From positions 1 through 11,994 of the forward strand of contig CAMVHP010000027.1 in assembly GCA_947167315.1 (NCBI GenBank): 11,994 bases of DNA. The letters are read 5' to 3'. The translations under genes and the position numbers were made by a program. The notes beneath the pieces were generated by a model, which saw only the letters and a list, made by a program, of their open reading frames with translations, ran no database searches and was not told the DNA's origin. Origin of the DNA: RGIG8782 sp017475895. GTDB taxonomy: Bacteria; Pseudomonadota; Alphaproteobacteria; Rickettsiales; UBA1997. Positions 1-7,729 of the stretch are shown here, piece by piece (the first letter of the stretch is position 1; the number at the start of each line of letters is the position of its first letter).

Positions 1-1
1 A

Positions 2-424
2 AATAATATAAGATATGTAACGGCATCATCAAATGAGGAACTTGAAAACGATGTTGAATTATATATATACGATAAATTTGGAAATCTCGGAACATTTTTT
101 GAATTGAATAATGTTGTATTTATGGCGGGTTCTCTTCAAAAAGGTATAGGTGGTCATACTCCGGCAGAGGCTATAAAACACAACTGTTGTGTAGTTACCG
201 GTCCATATGTAGAGAATAACTACATGTTATACAAAGACCTACTGAATGATGATGCTTGTATATTGTTGAAGGATAATAAAGCCGCAACGTTATTTAATAT
301 TGTTGACTGTTTATTTTCTGATGATCTCAAAACAAAAAATATTATGGATAATGCCTTCAGAAAAAGTTTACACAACGGTGTACTTTTGAATCAAGTAATT
401 GATATCATTGAAAGCAAACTATAG
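2..424 (+). CDS. waaA: 3-deoxy-D-manno-octulosonic acid (Kdo) transferase, C-terminal part (5' end outside window)
   Basis: This is the C-terminal ~140 residues of a GT30-type glycosyltransferase that moves Kdo from CMP-Kdo onto lipid IVA at the cytoplasmic face of the inner membrane, an early step of LPS synthesis. The frame is open from base 2. Visible family features are a YDKFGNLGTFF stretch, matching the family's GDTMGEL..YY segment, then VVFMAGSL, then GGHTPAEA, the counterpart of the GGHNPLEPA nucleotide-sugar loop, then VVTGPYVEN, the counterpart of the GPHTxNF segment. The stop is TAG at 422-424. The N-terminal acceptor domain lies outside the window. The TTG at 104 is an internal Leu codon and not a start, because conserved sequence continues upstream of it. 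Presence of this gene implies the organism makes at least a Kdo-lipid A core. Confidence 0.88.
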   Translation, partial: NNIRYVTASSNEELENDVELYIYDKFGNLGTFFELNNVVFMAGSLQKGIGGHTPAEAIKHNCCVVTGPYVENNYMLYKDLLNDDACILLKDNKAATLFNIVDCLFSDDLKTKNIMDNAFRKSLHNGVLLNQVIDIIESKL

Positions 425-437
425 TGATAGCTTAAAT

Positions 438-773
438 TCAATTGTAACCTAAAATGTGTAGATGGTAATGGTATACAACCTGACCGGCCATTTCACCACA
501 ATTTGCCATTATTCTATAGGACTTTAGCTTTAAATTTTCGGCAATTTGTTGTGCTATTTTAAAGAAATGTGTTATTTCTTCTTCGCTGGCGTTTTTAATA
601 AAGTCATTAAATGATACATATTTATTTTTTGGGACCACCAAAACGTGAACCGGTGCTTTTGGATTTACATCGTGAAAACTTAGTATTTTATCGTCCTCAT
701 AAACCTTGTTGCAGGGCAGATCTCCATTAATTATTTTAAAAAAAACGTTATTTTCGTCATATTTTCTTTGCAT
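438..773 (-). CDS. HIT-family (HINT-like) nucleotide hydrolase
   Basis: This 111-residue protein belongs to the histidine triad superfamily, whose members hydrolyse nucleoside phosphoramidates or related nucleotides. An N-terminal FFKIINGDLPCNKVYEDD segment is typical of the HINT branch, followed by the HDVNPKAPVHVLVVPK strand region. The triad HYHLHI has its histidines at residues 102, 104 and 106; by family analogy the middle one is the nucleophile. The protein ends three residues after the motif (LGYN would normally be LGGR plus about ten more residues), so the usual C-terminal tail is missing. It is convergent with waaA (13 bp apart) and divergent from the TPR gene (57 bp apart). No Shine-Dalgarno sequence is obvious before the ATG. 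The physiological substrate cannot be told from sequence. Confidence 0.9.
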   Translation of the reverse strand: MQRKYDENNVFFKIINGDLPCNKVYEDDKILSFHDVNPKAPVHVLVVPKNKYVSFNDFIKNASEEEITHFFKIAQQIAENLKLKSYRIMANCGEMAGQVVYHYHLHILGYN

Positions 774-830
774 TTTAAATTGTTATGTGGTATTTTTTGC
801 TAGTAGTATAAATAATATATCAATAATAAA

Positions 831-1460
831 ATGTCAATTATTAATGAATTAAAGCTTGATTTTAAAAAGGATAAGGTAAAGTCGTTTTTTATGAATAATA
901 TGGGTGCAATCACCGCCTTGGTTTTATTCGTGTTTGTTTTGTTTTTTTCGATTATGTTTGTGAATGCTTACAAAAATAGTAAAATTAAAAACTACAGTGG
1001 TAAGATATTTTTGGCATTAAACAGTGTTGATAAGGTTGGGGAATTGGAAAAAATATATGGTGATGATGGTGCACCAAGAATATCAAAGACTTTTGCTGGA
1101 ATGAAGCTTGTAGAGGAATACAAAAACAGTAATAATTTTAGTAAAGTTGAAGACATTTATGGAGAAATATTTGAAAATGAAAAGGAAATATTTTTCAAAA
1201 ATTATGCCGGATTAAATCTATTGTCGATGGAAATAAATAAGGACAAAATGAATATTGATAAAATAAATAAATTATTTTCAAAATTAGAAAATGTAAAAAA
1301 TCCGCTGTATGATATGGTTCTGGAGCAGAAGATTATATTTCTGATGAGACAGGATAAAAAAGATGAAGCAAAAACACTTGTTGGTGGTTTATTGAGAAAG
1401 AATTCCAATAGCAAGAACATGCAAGATAGGCTTAATAAATACTTAGATATATTGAAGTAA
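831..1460 (+). CDS. membrane-anchored TPR-like protein (YfgM / DUF2659-like)
   Basis: This 209-residue protein has a short basic cytoplasmic N-terminus (residues 1-24), one strongly hydrophobic segment (about 25-44) and a ~165-residue helical region rich in K, E and N. This layout, with paired amphipathic helices such as SKTFAGMKLVEEYKNSN and a final hairpin around KKDEAKTLVGGLL, resembles the YfgM/TPR_21 group and the alphaproteobacterial DUF2659 proteins. These are inner-membrane proteins with a periplasmic TPR domain, linked in other bacteria to the Sec translocon and envelope chaperones. The family assignment is inferred from architecture and general pattern, not from a diagnostic motif. 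It is the first gene of a four-gene rightward run. An AT-rich TATAAAT at 807-813 could be a -10 box, but I see no convincing -35 or ribosome binding site. Confidence 0.65.
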   Translation: MSIINELKLDFKKDKVKSFFMNNMGAITALVLFVFVLFFSIMFVNAYKNSKIKNYSGKIFLALNSVDKVGELEKIYGDDGAPRISKTFAGMKLVEEYKNSNNFSKVEDIYGEIFENEKEIFFKNYAGLNLLSMEINKDKMNIDKINKLFSKLENVKNPLYDMVLEQKIIFLMRQDKKDEAKTLVGGLLRKNSNSKNMQDRLNKYLDILK

Positions 1461-1465
1461 TAACC

Positions 1466-2503
1466 ATGTCTTTGAAGAGCAATTTTATAGATACAACATT
1501 GTACATGAAGTTTGCAGTTGTGGCTTTGCTGACGTCTCTGTTGAGCGGCGGTAACTACCTCGGTTGGTTTCTGTCGATGTTGACCACATATTTTATTATG
1601 GTCAATAATTCCATTCAAACGGTTGGTTTTTTTACTGCATCAAATAAACAGAATAACAAAATAAATACATTTTACTTTTTGTCAGTTGTTTTTGTAGTTA
1701 CAATGTTATTTTCGTGGTTATGCTACAAGAGGGAACTACATTTTTTACTGCTGAACAGGACGAGGTATAATCCACATTTAAGTATTTTTTTATTGCTTTT
1801 GCCAGTAATAATTGATATTCTAACAAAATTAAGAATGCCGCTGAGCGCTGCTTTTTTAGTTATACCAGTTTTTAGCGACAGTGGAACTGTTAAAGGAATG
1901 GTAACTAAAACATTTATGAGTTATGTTTTAGCTTTTGTGGTATCGTTTTTAGCATGGAAAATTATATATACCTTATTTAGAGGTCACGTAAGGGTTAAAA
2001 AGGATGAACAAATTGGCAAAGTTTGGATTTTTATGGAATATATATTTACCGGTGCTGTATGGGCTATGTGGTTGACCATTTCCGCCTGTAACTTTGTTGT
2101 ATTTTTGCTGAGAGTGTTTGTATTAAAAGATTTTATATTATTTTTATTTATGGGGATTTTATGTATTTATCTGATGGTTTATAATGGTGGTGGAGAAATG
2201 TTGAAAATTATCGAAGATAAGAGTGATGTTGATATAAAAAACACAACAATTTTTAATGCTTTACTCTCCATCACAATGCTTATAATCAGATGTGTTAGCA
2301 AGATACCAATCACATCAACATGGATGTTTTTGGGAACAATGGCCGGCAGAGAATTAGCTGTTGCATCATCGTCTGCGGTTAGTAAATATAAGAGTTGTTA
2401 TAAAAAAATATTGATTGATTTGAAATTGGCTATATTTGGTATAGTGTTATCCTTGATTACTGTGGAAATTTTATTATTTGTTATTAATTTATTCAATAAG
2501 TAA
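1466..2503 (+). CDS. polytopic inner-membrane protein of unknown function (possibly permease-like)
   Basis: This 345-residue protein has about seven to nine hydrophobic segments, roughly at residues 14-34, 35-55, 68-86, 104-120, 148-170, 188-215, 221-240, 262-277 and 318-342. The two halves carry loosely similar elements: KLRMPLSAAFLVIPVFSDSG near 121-140 and KIPITSTWMFLGTMAGRELA near 279-298. Both are a short polar Ser/Thr stretch after a Pro, followed by a hydrophobic run, which recalls the duplicated signature regions of phosphate/sulfate permeases (PiT-like). The resemblance is weak, the canonical PiT signature is not seen and no substrate can be named. It starts 5 nt after the stop of the TPR gene and ends 10 nt before the likely start of the DUF4349 gene, so the three are probably co-transcribed. 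Confidence 0.6.
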   Translation: MSLKSNFIDTTLYMKFAVVALLTSLLSGGNYLGWFLSMLTTYFIMVNNSIQTVGFFTASNKQNNKINTFYFLSVVFVVTMLFSWLCYKRELHFLLLNRTRYNPHLSIFLLLLPVIIDILTKLRMPLSAAFLVIPVFSDSGTVKGMVTKTFMSYVLAFVVSFLAWKIIYTLFRGHVRVKKDEQIGKVWIFMEYIFTGAVWAMWLTISACNFVVFLLRVFVLKDFILFLFMGILCIYLMVYNGGGEMLKIIEDKSDVDIKNTTIFNALLSITMLIIRCVSKIPITSTWMFLGTMAGRELAVASSSAVSKYKSCYKKILIDLKLAIFGIVLSLITVEILLFVINLFNK

Positions 2504-2513
2504 TGGTGGTGCT

Positions 2514-3413
2514 ATGGGGTTATACAATAAAGTAAATGAATATATTGCAAAAAATATTGTTTTATTTATCGTCTTAGTTTTACTGCTTGTATCGATTTTT
2601 AAAAGTGGTAAAAATCACGATTTTCAGGGAAATGGAACTGGTGGATATTTAAAAACTGTAGCAACTTCAAGGTACGCTAAAACCAGCAATAATGTCGCTC
2701 TGTTAGGGGTTGATGGTGTAAATTCTATGACAGCTGGAGCTGCTGACAAGAAAATTGTGAAAAATTTTAACATAAATATAGTTGTTGATGACATTGAAAA
2801 ATCAAGGCAAAATCTTGATACATTACTGCAAAAATATGGTGGCTATGTGGTAAATTTTTATTCCTATGAATATGATAACAGTAAGGCTATGAATTTTACC
2901 ATAAAAATTCCAACTGAGAATTTAGTAAAATGTATGGAGCAGATAAAAAATAACGCCTATGTTAAAAGCGAAAGTTTTTCAGCGGTTGATTTAACTGATC
3001 AATATACCGATAATGAAAATAGATTAAAGAATTTATATGCTAGGAGGGATAAGTTGAGGAATATGATGAATAAACAGGCAGACAAATTGGCTGACGTTTT
3101 GGCTGTTGACAAGGAGTTGGATAAGGTTCAAAATGACATTGAACTTCTTGAAAAAAGAAATGTTAAAATACAAAATGATGTTGATTATTCGCAAATTAAT
3201 CTTACCATTGAACCAAAAATTATTGAGAACAAAACCATAGAAGGTTGGAGCTTTAAAAAAACCTTTAATGATGCTATAAATATTTTAATAATTACCTGTC
3301 AAATGATTATACATTATTTTCTGGTTTTTATTGTATTTGTACCTTTAATGATTGTTGTGTTTGTAATAGCTGTGTTGATTAAAAAGATTGTGAAACGATG
3401 TATCAAACAATAG
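2514..3413 (+). CDS. DUF4349 domain membrane protein
   Basis: I take the ATG at 2514 (299 residues, MGLYNKVNEY) as start. The frame is open further left, but that would overlap the upstream gene, whereas 2514 lies 10 nt after its stop and is preceded by a G-rich GGTGGTGC. There is a hydrophobic N-terminal segment (about 14-29), a DUF4349 domain (about 80-235) and a strongly hydrophobic C-terminal segment (about 253-290) followed by a basic tail (KKIVKRCIKQ). Diagnostic DUF4349 features are LLQKYGGYVV, KIPTENL, DLTDQYTDNENRLKNL, a helical coiled-coil-like region with VLAVDKELDKVQNDIE, and DYSQINLTIEP. Members are envelope proteins of unknown biochemical role, often lipoproteins; this one has an N-terminal anchor rather than a lipobox. 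Its last 16 nt overlap the start of mnmG, which implies coupled translation. Confidence 0.85.
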   Translation: MGLYNKVNEYIAKNIVLFIVLVLLLVSIFKSGKNHDFQGNGTGGYLKTVATSRYAKTSNNVALLGVDGVNSMTAGAADKKIVKNFNINIVVDDIEKSRQNLDTLLQKYGGYVVNFYSYEYDNSKAMNFTIKIPTENLVKCMEQIKNNAYVKSESFSAVDLTDQYTDNENRLKNLYARRDKLRNMMNKQADKLADVLAVDKELDKVQNDIELLEKRNVKIQNDVDYSQINLTIEPKIIENKTIEGWSFKKTFNDAINILIITCQMIIHYFLVFIVFVPLMIVVFVIAVLIKKIVKRCIKQ

Positions 3414-5245
3414 TTGTTGGTGCTGGCAATGCCGGAGTTGAAGCGGCTGCGGCGGTTGCTAGGATGGGCAAAAGAGTAGCTCTAATAACCTTTAATAAAG
3501 AAAACATAGGTGAATTATCTTGTAATCCATCGATAGGTGGCGTAGCGAAGGGAATAATAGTTAGAGAGATAGATGCTCTAGATGGTTTAATGGGAAAGTG
3601 TGCTGATATGTCCGGAACACACTTTAAGGTTTTAAATGCCAGTAAAGGTCCTGCTGTTTGGTCGCCGAGATGTCAAATTGATAGAAAATTGTACAAACAA
3701 TCAATGAACTTTTTATTGTCACAATATAAAAACATTGATATAATTGAGGCCGAAGTCACGGATATAATTGTTGAAAATAATGTTGTTAATGGTGTTGTGA
3801 TAAATGATGATCAAAAAATATTTTCGAATGCTGTTATAATAACCACTGGCACATTTTTGAATGGTGTTATTTTTAGAGGTTTTGACAGTCAGGAGGCCGG
3901 AAGAATAGATGAAAAACCGTCAAAAAAATTAGCAAAATTTTTCAAAGATATGGGTTTTTCAGTTGGTAGATTAAAAACTGGCACACCAGCTAGAATTGAT
4001 AAAAACACAATAAACTTTGACGATTTGGATTTACAAAATGGCGACGATGTGCCAGTACCATTTTCATATTTAAATGAAAAAATAGAAGTGCCACAGATTG
4101 AATGCAGAATAACCTATACCAATTCCGAAACTCATAAAATAATCAGAGATAACATAGAAAAGTCTGCTATGTATGGTGGAAAAATAACCGGTAGAGGTCC
4201 TAGATATTGCCCATCAATTGAGGATAAGGTTGTTCGTTTTGCGGATAAAGATAGACACCAAATTTTTTTGGAGGTGGAGGGTATAGATAGTAATGTTGTG
4301 TATCCTAATGGAATATCAACATCGCTTCCGGTGGATGTTCAGGAGAAGTTTATACACACCATAAGAGGACTTGAAAATTGTAAAATTTTAAGATATGCCT
4401 ATGCTATTGAATATGATTTTGTTAGCCCGCTGGAATTAAAACCAACTTTAGAAACAAAAAAAGTAAAAAATTTATTTTTGGCGGGTCAGATAAATGGAAC
4501 CACCGGATATGAAGAGGCGGTAGGGCAGGGACTTGTTGCCGGTGCAAACAGTGCCAGTGATAAACCGTTTATTTTAGATAGAGAGAATAGCTATATAGGT
4601 GTAATGATTGACGATTTAACAACCGTTGGCGTTACTGAGCCCTATAGAATGTTTACGTCAAGGGCGGAATATAGATTGTTTTTGAGGGCTGACAACGCAG
4701 ATTTAAGGCTAACTGAATATGGACTGAAATATAACATAATTTCAGACGAAAGACGAGATAAATATTTTGATAGACTTAAAAAAATAAATGATGGCAAAAG
4801 TGTTTTAAGGTCATTGATTGTAACTCCAAATAAACTTGAAGATTTCGGCATAGATATAAAGAAAGATGGAGTCAAAAAAAGTGCCTACGAACTTTTAGGT
4901 TATCCAAATATGGATATTGAAAAGTTGAACATAGCTTTTCCGGACATTTTAAATATTGATACTTCAACATTTAAACAGTTATGTATAGAAGCCATGTATG
5001 AGCCCTACATAAAGAGACAGAATCAGGATATTGAATTATTATCGAGAGAAAAACAAATGATTATTCCTGAAGATTTTGATTATGATTCTGTTGGTGGACT
5101 TACGAATGAAGTTAAAGAGAAATTAAAACTACATAGACCCTATAACATAGAGGTGGCCGGTAGAATTATGGGTATAACCCCCGCCAGCATCATTAATATT
5201 ATAATTGCCATAAAAAACAGAAGTAGAGGAACAACTAATGTTTGA
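3398..5245 (+). CDS. mnmG: tRNA uridine-5-carboxymethylaminomethyl modification enzyme MnmG (GidA)
   Basis: MnmG is an FAD enzyme which, with the GTPase MnmE, installs the carboxymethylaminomethyl (or aminomethyl) group on wobble U34 of several tRNAs in the cytoplasm. The 615 residues are close to the usual 620-630. The FAD-binding GAGNAG lies at residues 8-13, SCNPSIGGVAKG near 45, both family signatures are present (GRGPRYCPSIEDK near 266 and AGQINGTTGYEEA near 362), then FTSRAEYRLFLRADNADLRL near 418, and the C-terminal MnmE/tRNA-binding helical domain with VAGRIMGITPASI. All core motifs look intact. The ATG at 3398 lies within the DUF4349 gene end. In many alphaproteobacteria mnmG is followed by rsmG and parAB; here the next gene is convergent tag, whose end overlaps by 11 bp. 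Confidence 0.97.
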   Translation: MYQTIVVGAGNAGVEAAAAVARMGKRVALITFNKENIGELSCNPSIGGVAKGIIVREIDALDGLMGKCADMSGTHFKVLNASKGPAVWSPRCQIDRKLYKQSMNFLLSQYKNIDIIEAEVTDIIVENNVVNGVVINDDQKIFSNAVIITTGTFLNGVIFRGFDSQEAGRIDEKPSKKLAKFFKDMGFSVGRLKTGTPARIDKNTINFDDLDLQNGDDVPVPFSYLNEKIEVPQIECRITYTNSETHKIIRDNIEKSAMYGGKITGRGPRYCPSIEDKVVRFADKDRHQIFLEVEGIDSNVVYPNGISTSLPVDVQEKFIHTIRGLENCKILRYAYAIEYDFVSPLELKPTLETKKVKNLFLAGQINGTTGYEEAVGQGLVAGANSASDKPFILDRENSYIGVMIDDLTTVGVTEPYRMFTSRAEYRLFLRADNADLRLTEYGLKYNIISDERRDKYFDRLKKINDGKSVLRSLIVTPNKLEDFGIDIKKDGVKKSAYELLGYPNMDIEKLNIAFPDILNIDTSTFKQLCIEAMYEPYIKRQNQDIELLSREKQMIIPEDFDYDSVGGLTNEVKEKLKLHRPYNIEVAGRIMGITPASIINIIIAIKNRSRGTTNV

Positions 5246-5798
5246 AACAACTTTCCTCGTGGTCGTTAACGACTCCTATCGACTGTAAATATGAATATAT
5301 TGTTACAGTTCCAACAAACTTCATGCCTCTTTTAATTAAATCCTTTGACACTTTATCAGACAATGGACTTGAGGTTGGTATATTTTTCTCGTTTACATTA
5401 TTGTTTTTAATAATTTTATTATTGGTAAAACTCCAAATGTAATTGGAAAAACTACCGAACTCTTTCTGTATTTCTAAAAATACTTTAGCATTATTAACTG
5501 CTGCTTTTATTTTACTAACATTTCTTATGATATTTTTATTCTCCAGCAGTTGCAAGATTTTAGCATCATCATATCTTGACATTTTTACAGCATCAAAACC
5601 ATCAAACGCTTCGCGAAAGTACTCTCTTTTTTTCAGTATTGTTAACCACGACAGACCCGCCTGAAAGTTTTCTAGAATCAAAAATTCAAATAACTTTCCG
5701 TCGTCATAGGTTGGAACTCCCCACTCGTCATCATGATATTTAATATACAAATCGCAGGCGTCTTCTACCCAAAAACACCTGTGTTTATTTTTATCCAT
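5235..5798 (-). CDS. tag: DNA-3-methyladenine glycosylase I
   Basis: Tag removes 3-methyladenine from alkylated DNA as the first step of base excision repair. The 187-residue protein matches the E. coli enzyme along its length: YHDDEWGVPTYDD, LENFQAGLSWLTILKKRE, IIRNVSKIKAAVNNA, IWSFTNN, IPTSSPLSD and KRGMKFVGTVTIYSYLQSIGVVNDH. The four zinc ligands known in E. coli Tag (Cys4, His17, His175, Cys179) correspond to Cys8, His22, His180 and Cys184. The adenine-recognition acid Glu38 corresponds to Glu43, and Trp46 to Trp51. The ATG lies 2 nt after the gpmI stop, so it is most likely translated from the gpmI message; there is no distinct Shine-Dalgarno sequence of its own. Its 3' end overlaps the end of mnmG on the opposite strand. 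Confidence 0.95.
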   Translation of the reverse strand: MDKNKHRCFWVEDACDLYIKYHDDEWGVPTYDDGKLFEFLILENFQAGLSWLTILKKREYFREAFDGFDAVKMSRYDDAKILQLLENKNIIRNVSKIKAAVNNAKVFLEIQKEFGSFSNYIWSFTNNKIIKNNNVNEKNIPTSSPLSDKVSKDLIKRGMKFVGTVTIYSYLQSIGVVNDHEESCFKH

Positions 5799-5800
5799 AG

Positions 5801-7336
5801 TTATTTAATTAAATTTTTACCACTCATTGCAAATGGTACCATGATTTTCATAGATTTTAAGATCGTTGGCGCTATGTCACAGAGTGTTCCCTTTTCCCTT
5901 AGTTTAATGTCATTCACATTATTTTTAACAACTATAAATGGAACTAGATTTGTGGTGTGTGCCGTGTACGGCTGATTTTTTTTCTCATCAAACATCTTTT
6001 CAGCATTTCCGTGATCGGCCGTTATAAATATTGTTCCATCCTTTTCCAAAACAGCCTCAACCAATTTTTTCAACTGTTCATCTATGGTTTCAATGGCCTT
6101 AACTGTTGCCTCCATGTTTCCGGTGTGTCCAACCATGTCCGGATTAGCAAAGTTTACCACTATGAAATCATATTTTTCACTTTTTATAGCGTCAATAAGC
6201 TTTTCATTTACCTCGATGGCTGACATTTCCGGTTTTAAATCATATGTGGCTACAGCTGGAGATTTAACAAGTATTCTATCCTCACCCTCAAATTCTTTTT
6301 CAACACCACCGTTGAAGAAAAAAGTTACATGTGCATACTTTTCTGTTTCTGCAATTCTCAGTTGTTTTAAACCTTTTTTAGAAACAATTTCACCCAATGA
6401 TTTCTTTATTTCTTCTGCCGGAAACATTGTTTTTAAAAATTCATTGTGTGCTTTTGAATATTCCGTGAATTGTGCTTTTTCAGCAAAATCCACAACTTTA
6501 CTTCTGCTGAAAGAATTAAAATTTTTATTACCCAATGCCTCCGATAACTCTCTCGCTCTATCTGCTCTAAAGTTGCAGAATATGAAAGAATCACCATCCT
6601 TCATACCTTTGTAGTTATTCACAACAACCGGTTCTATAAATTCATCTGTTATATTATTTAGATAGGATTCCTCCACAACCCTAACGGGATCAGCGGAGAA
6701 ATTTTCATCACCATTTCCATTTACTATAACATTATATGCCTTTTCCACTCTGTCCCAGTTTTTATCTCTATCCATAGCATAGTATCTACCACTTATGGTT
6801 GCTATTTTTATATTTTCAAACTTAGCCGTTTCCTCTTTAAATTTATTTATATAGGTTAGAGCTGATTTTTGTGGTGTGTCTCTTCCATCCAAAAAACAAT
6901 GAACGTAAACAGCTAAACCCTCCTTCGATATCGTTTTAGCTACATCAATTATATGATTAATGTGTGAATGTACGCCACCGTCAGACAATAAGCCCAATAG
7001 ATGTACCGCTCCTTTGCTTTTTTTAGTTGCTTTTACAATATCCTTTAAAACACTATTTTTTTTCATTTTGCCGTCAGCAACGACTCTTGATATTTTTGGT
7101 AAATCTTGAAAAATAACTCGTCCGGCACCGATGCTAGTGTGTCCAACCTCCGAGTTTCCCATCTGTCCATCCGGTAAACCCACATATAGTCCGGATGCTT
7201 CCAATTCTGTGTTTGGGTAGTTTTTTAGCAGTGAATCATAGAAAGGTGTGTTTGCTTTTGCAATTGCTGAATATTTTGTATCGTTTGTTAAACCCCAACC
7301 GTCTAATATACATAAAACTGTCTGCTTTTTTGACAT
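5801..7336 (-). CDS. gpmI: 2,3-bisphosphoglycerate-independent phosphoglycerate mutase
   Basis: GpmI interconverts 3-phosphoglycerate and 2-phosphoglycerate in cytoplasmic glycolysis and gluconeogenesis, using a phosphoserine intermediate and two Mn2+ ions. The 511-residue protein has the typical family length and all the recognisable landmarks: LDGWGL with metal ligand Asp12, GQMGNSEVGH with phospho-acceptor Ser62, GGVHSHINH, CFLDGRDTPQKSA, ISGRYYAMDRD, FCNFRADRARELS, NFANPDMVGHTGN, ITADHGNAEKM and AHTTNLVPF. Nothing required for catalysis seems missing. The start ATG has a weak purine-rich GAAGAAA just upstream. It is the first gene of a two-gene leftward unit with tag. Confidence 0.97.
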   Translation of the reverse strand: MSKKQTVLCILDGWGLTNDTKYSAIAKANTPFYDSLLKNYPNTELEASGLYVGLPDGQMGNSEVGHTSIGAGRVIFQDLPKISRVVADGKMKKNSVLKDIVKATKKSKGAVHLLGLLSDGGVHSHINHIIDVAKTISKEGLAVYVHCFLDGRDTPQKSALTYINKFKEETAKFENIKIATISGRYYAMDRDKNWDRVEKAYNVIVNGNGDENFSADPVRVVEESYLNNITDEFIEPVVVNNYKGMKDGDSFIFCNFRADRARELSEALGNKNFNSFSRSKVVDFAEKAQFTEYSKAHNEFLKTMFPAEEIKKSLGEIVSKKGLKQLRIAETEKYAHVTFFFNGGVEKEFEGEDRILVKSPAVATYDLKPEMSAIEVNEKLIDAIKSEKYDFIVVNFANPDMVGHTGNMEATVKAIETIDEQLKKLVEAVLEKDGTIFITADHGNAEKMFDEKKNQPYTAHTTNLVPFIVVKNNVNDIKLREKGTLCDIAPTILKSMKIMVPFAMSGKNLIK

Positions 7337-7370
7337 ATTATTTCTTCATTGTTGATAAAATATTATTTTT

Positions 7371-7399
7371 AGATTACAATTTATATTATTAATTTACAA
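7371..7399 (-). promoter_or_regulatory. candidate sigma70 promoter of gpmI-tag
   Basis: On the minus strand a TTGTAA (7394-7399) is followed after 17 nt by TAATCT (7371-7376), about 35 nt upstream of the gpmI start codon. The spacing is ideal but both boxes deviate from consensus, and the surrounding DNA is so AT-rich that chance matches are likely. Confidence 0.35.
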
Positions 7400-7525
7400 G
7401 TTTTTTTTAAATATATGCACCATCAAAAAACGCTTATACCGGAGCACTTTTCCCATTAATATTACATTAAAGTTACAATAATTACAGTCAATATTCATAA
7501 TTAAACATTAATTTTATAAAAATAC

Positions 7526-7553
7526 TTGAAATATGAAAAATAACATTTATAAT
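7526..7553 (+). promoter_or_regulatory. sigma70 promoter of tRNA-Ser
   Basis: TTGAAA (7526-7531) and a perfect TATAAT (7548-7553) are separated by 16 nt. The -10 box ends 10 nt before the first base of the mature tRNA, so transcription would start just before the tRNA and leave only a very short 5' leader. The box quality and position make this a convincing stable-RNA promoter. Confidence 0.75.
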
Positions 7554-7563
7554 AACAGTGTAT

Positions 7564-7656
7564 GGAGAAGTGGCTGAGTGGCTGAAAGCACTTTCCTGCT
7601 AAGAAAGCGTACTGGGTTAACTGGTACCGGGGGTTCGAATCCCCCCTTCTCCGCCA
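7564..7656 (+). tRNA. tRNA-Ser (anticodon GCU), CCA encoded
   Basis: The acceptor stem GGAGAAG (7564-7570) pairs with CTTCTCC (7646-7652), followed by discriminator G and an encoded CCA (7654-7656). The D arm begins TGGCTGAGTGGC. The anticodon stem CTTTC/GAAAG (7591-7595 and 7603-7607) encloses loop CTGCTAA with anticodon GCT at 7598-7600, which reads AGC and AGU serine codons. A long class II variable arm with GTAC ends lies at about 7609-7627. The T arm is GGGGG, TTCGAAT, CCCCC (7629-7645). All parts are consistent with a functional serine tRNA. It has its own promoter and separates conserved genes on the left from unassigned lipoprotein and ankyrin genes on the right. Confidence 0.97.
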
Positions 7657-7729
7657 CCAAGGACATCTACGAAATACAATACATTAAATATATTATAATT
7701 TATTAAGAGATAAAGGTAGGCAGGTAATC

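Noticed and set aside
411..433. Small hairpin AAGC...CTAT/ATAGCTT at the end of waaA as a terminator
   Set aside because: Short, bulged, AT-rich and not followed by a T run.
1202..1618. Open frame on the minus strand across the TPR and membrane protein genes
   Set aside because: It is antisense to two well-supported genes, has low-complexity Phe/Ser/Leu translation typical of the complement of A-rich coding DNA, and lacks a ribosome binding site.
2478..2513. TTG start at 2478 for the DUF4349 protein
   Set aside because: It would overlap the end of the upstream gene and add a polar N-terminus; the ATG at 2514 gives a normal membrane-anchored start.
5242..6614. Several plus-strand open frames opposite tag and gpmI
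   Set aside because: All are antisense to strongly conserved enzymes, and their Phe/Leu/Ser-rich translations show no family motifs.
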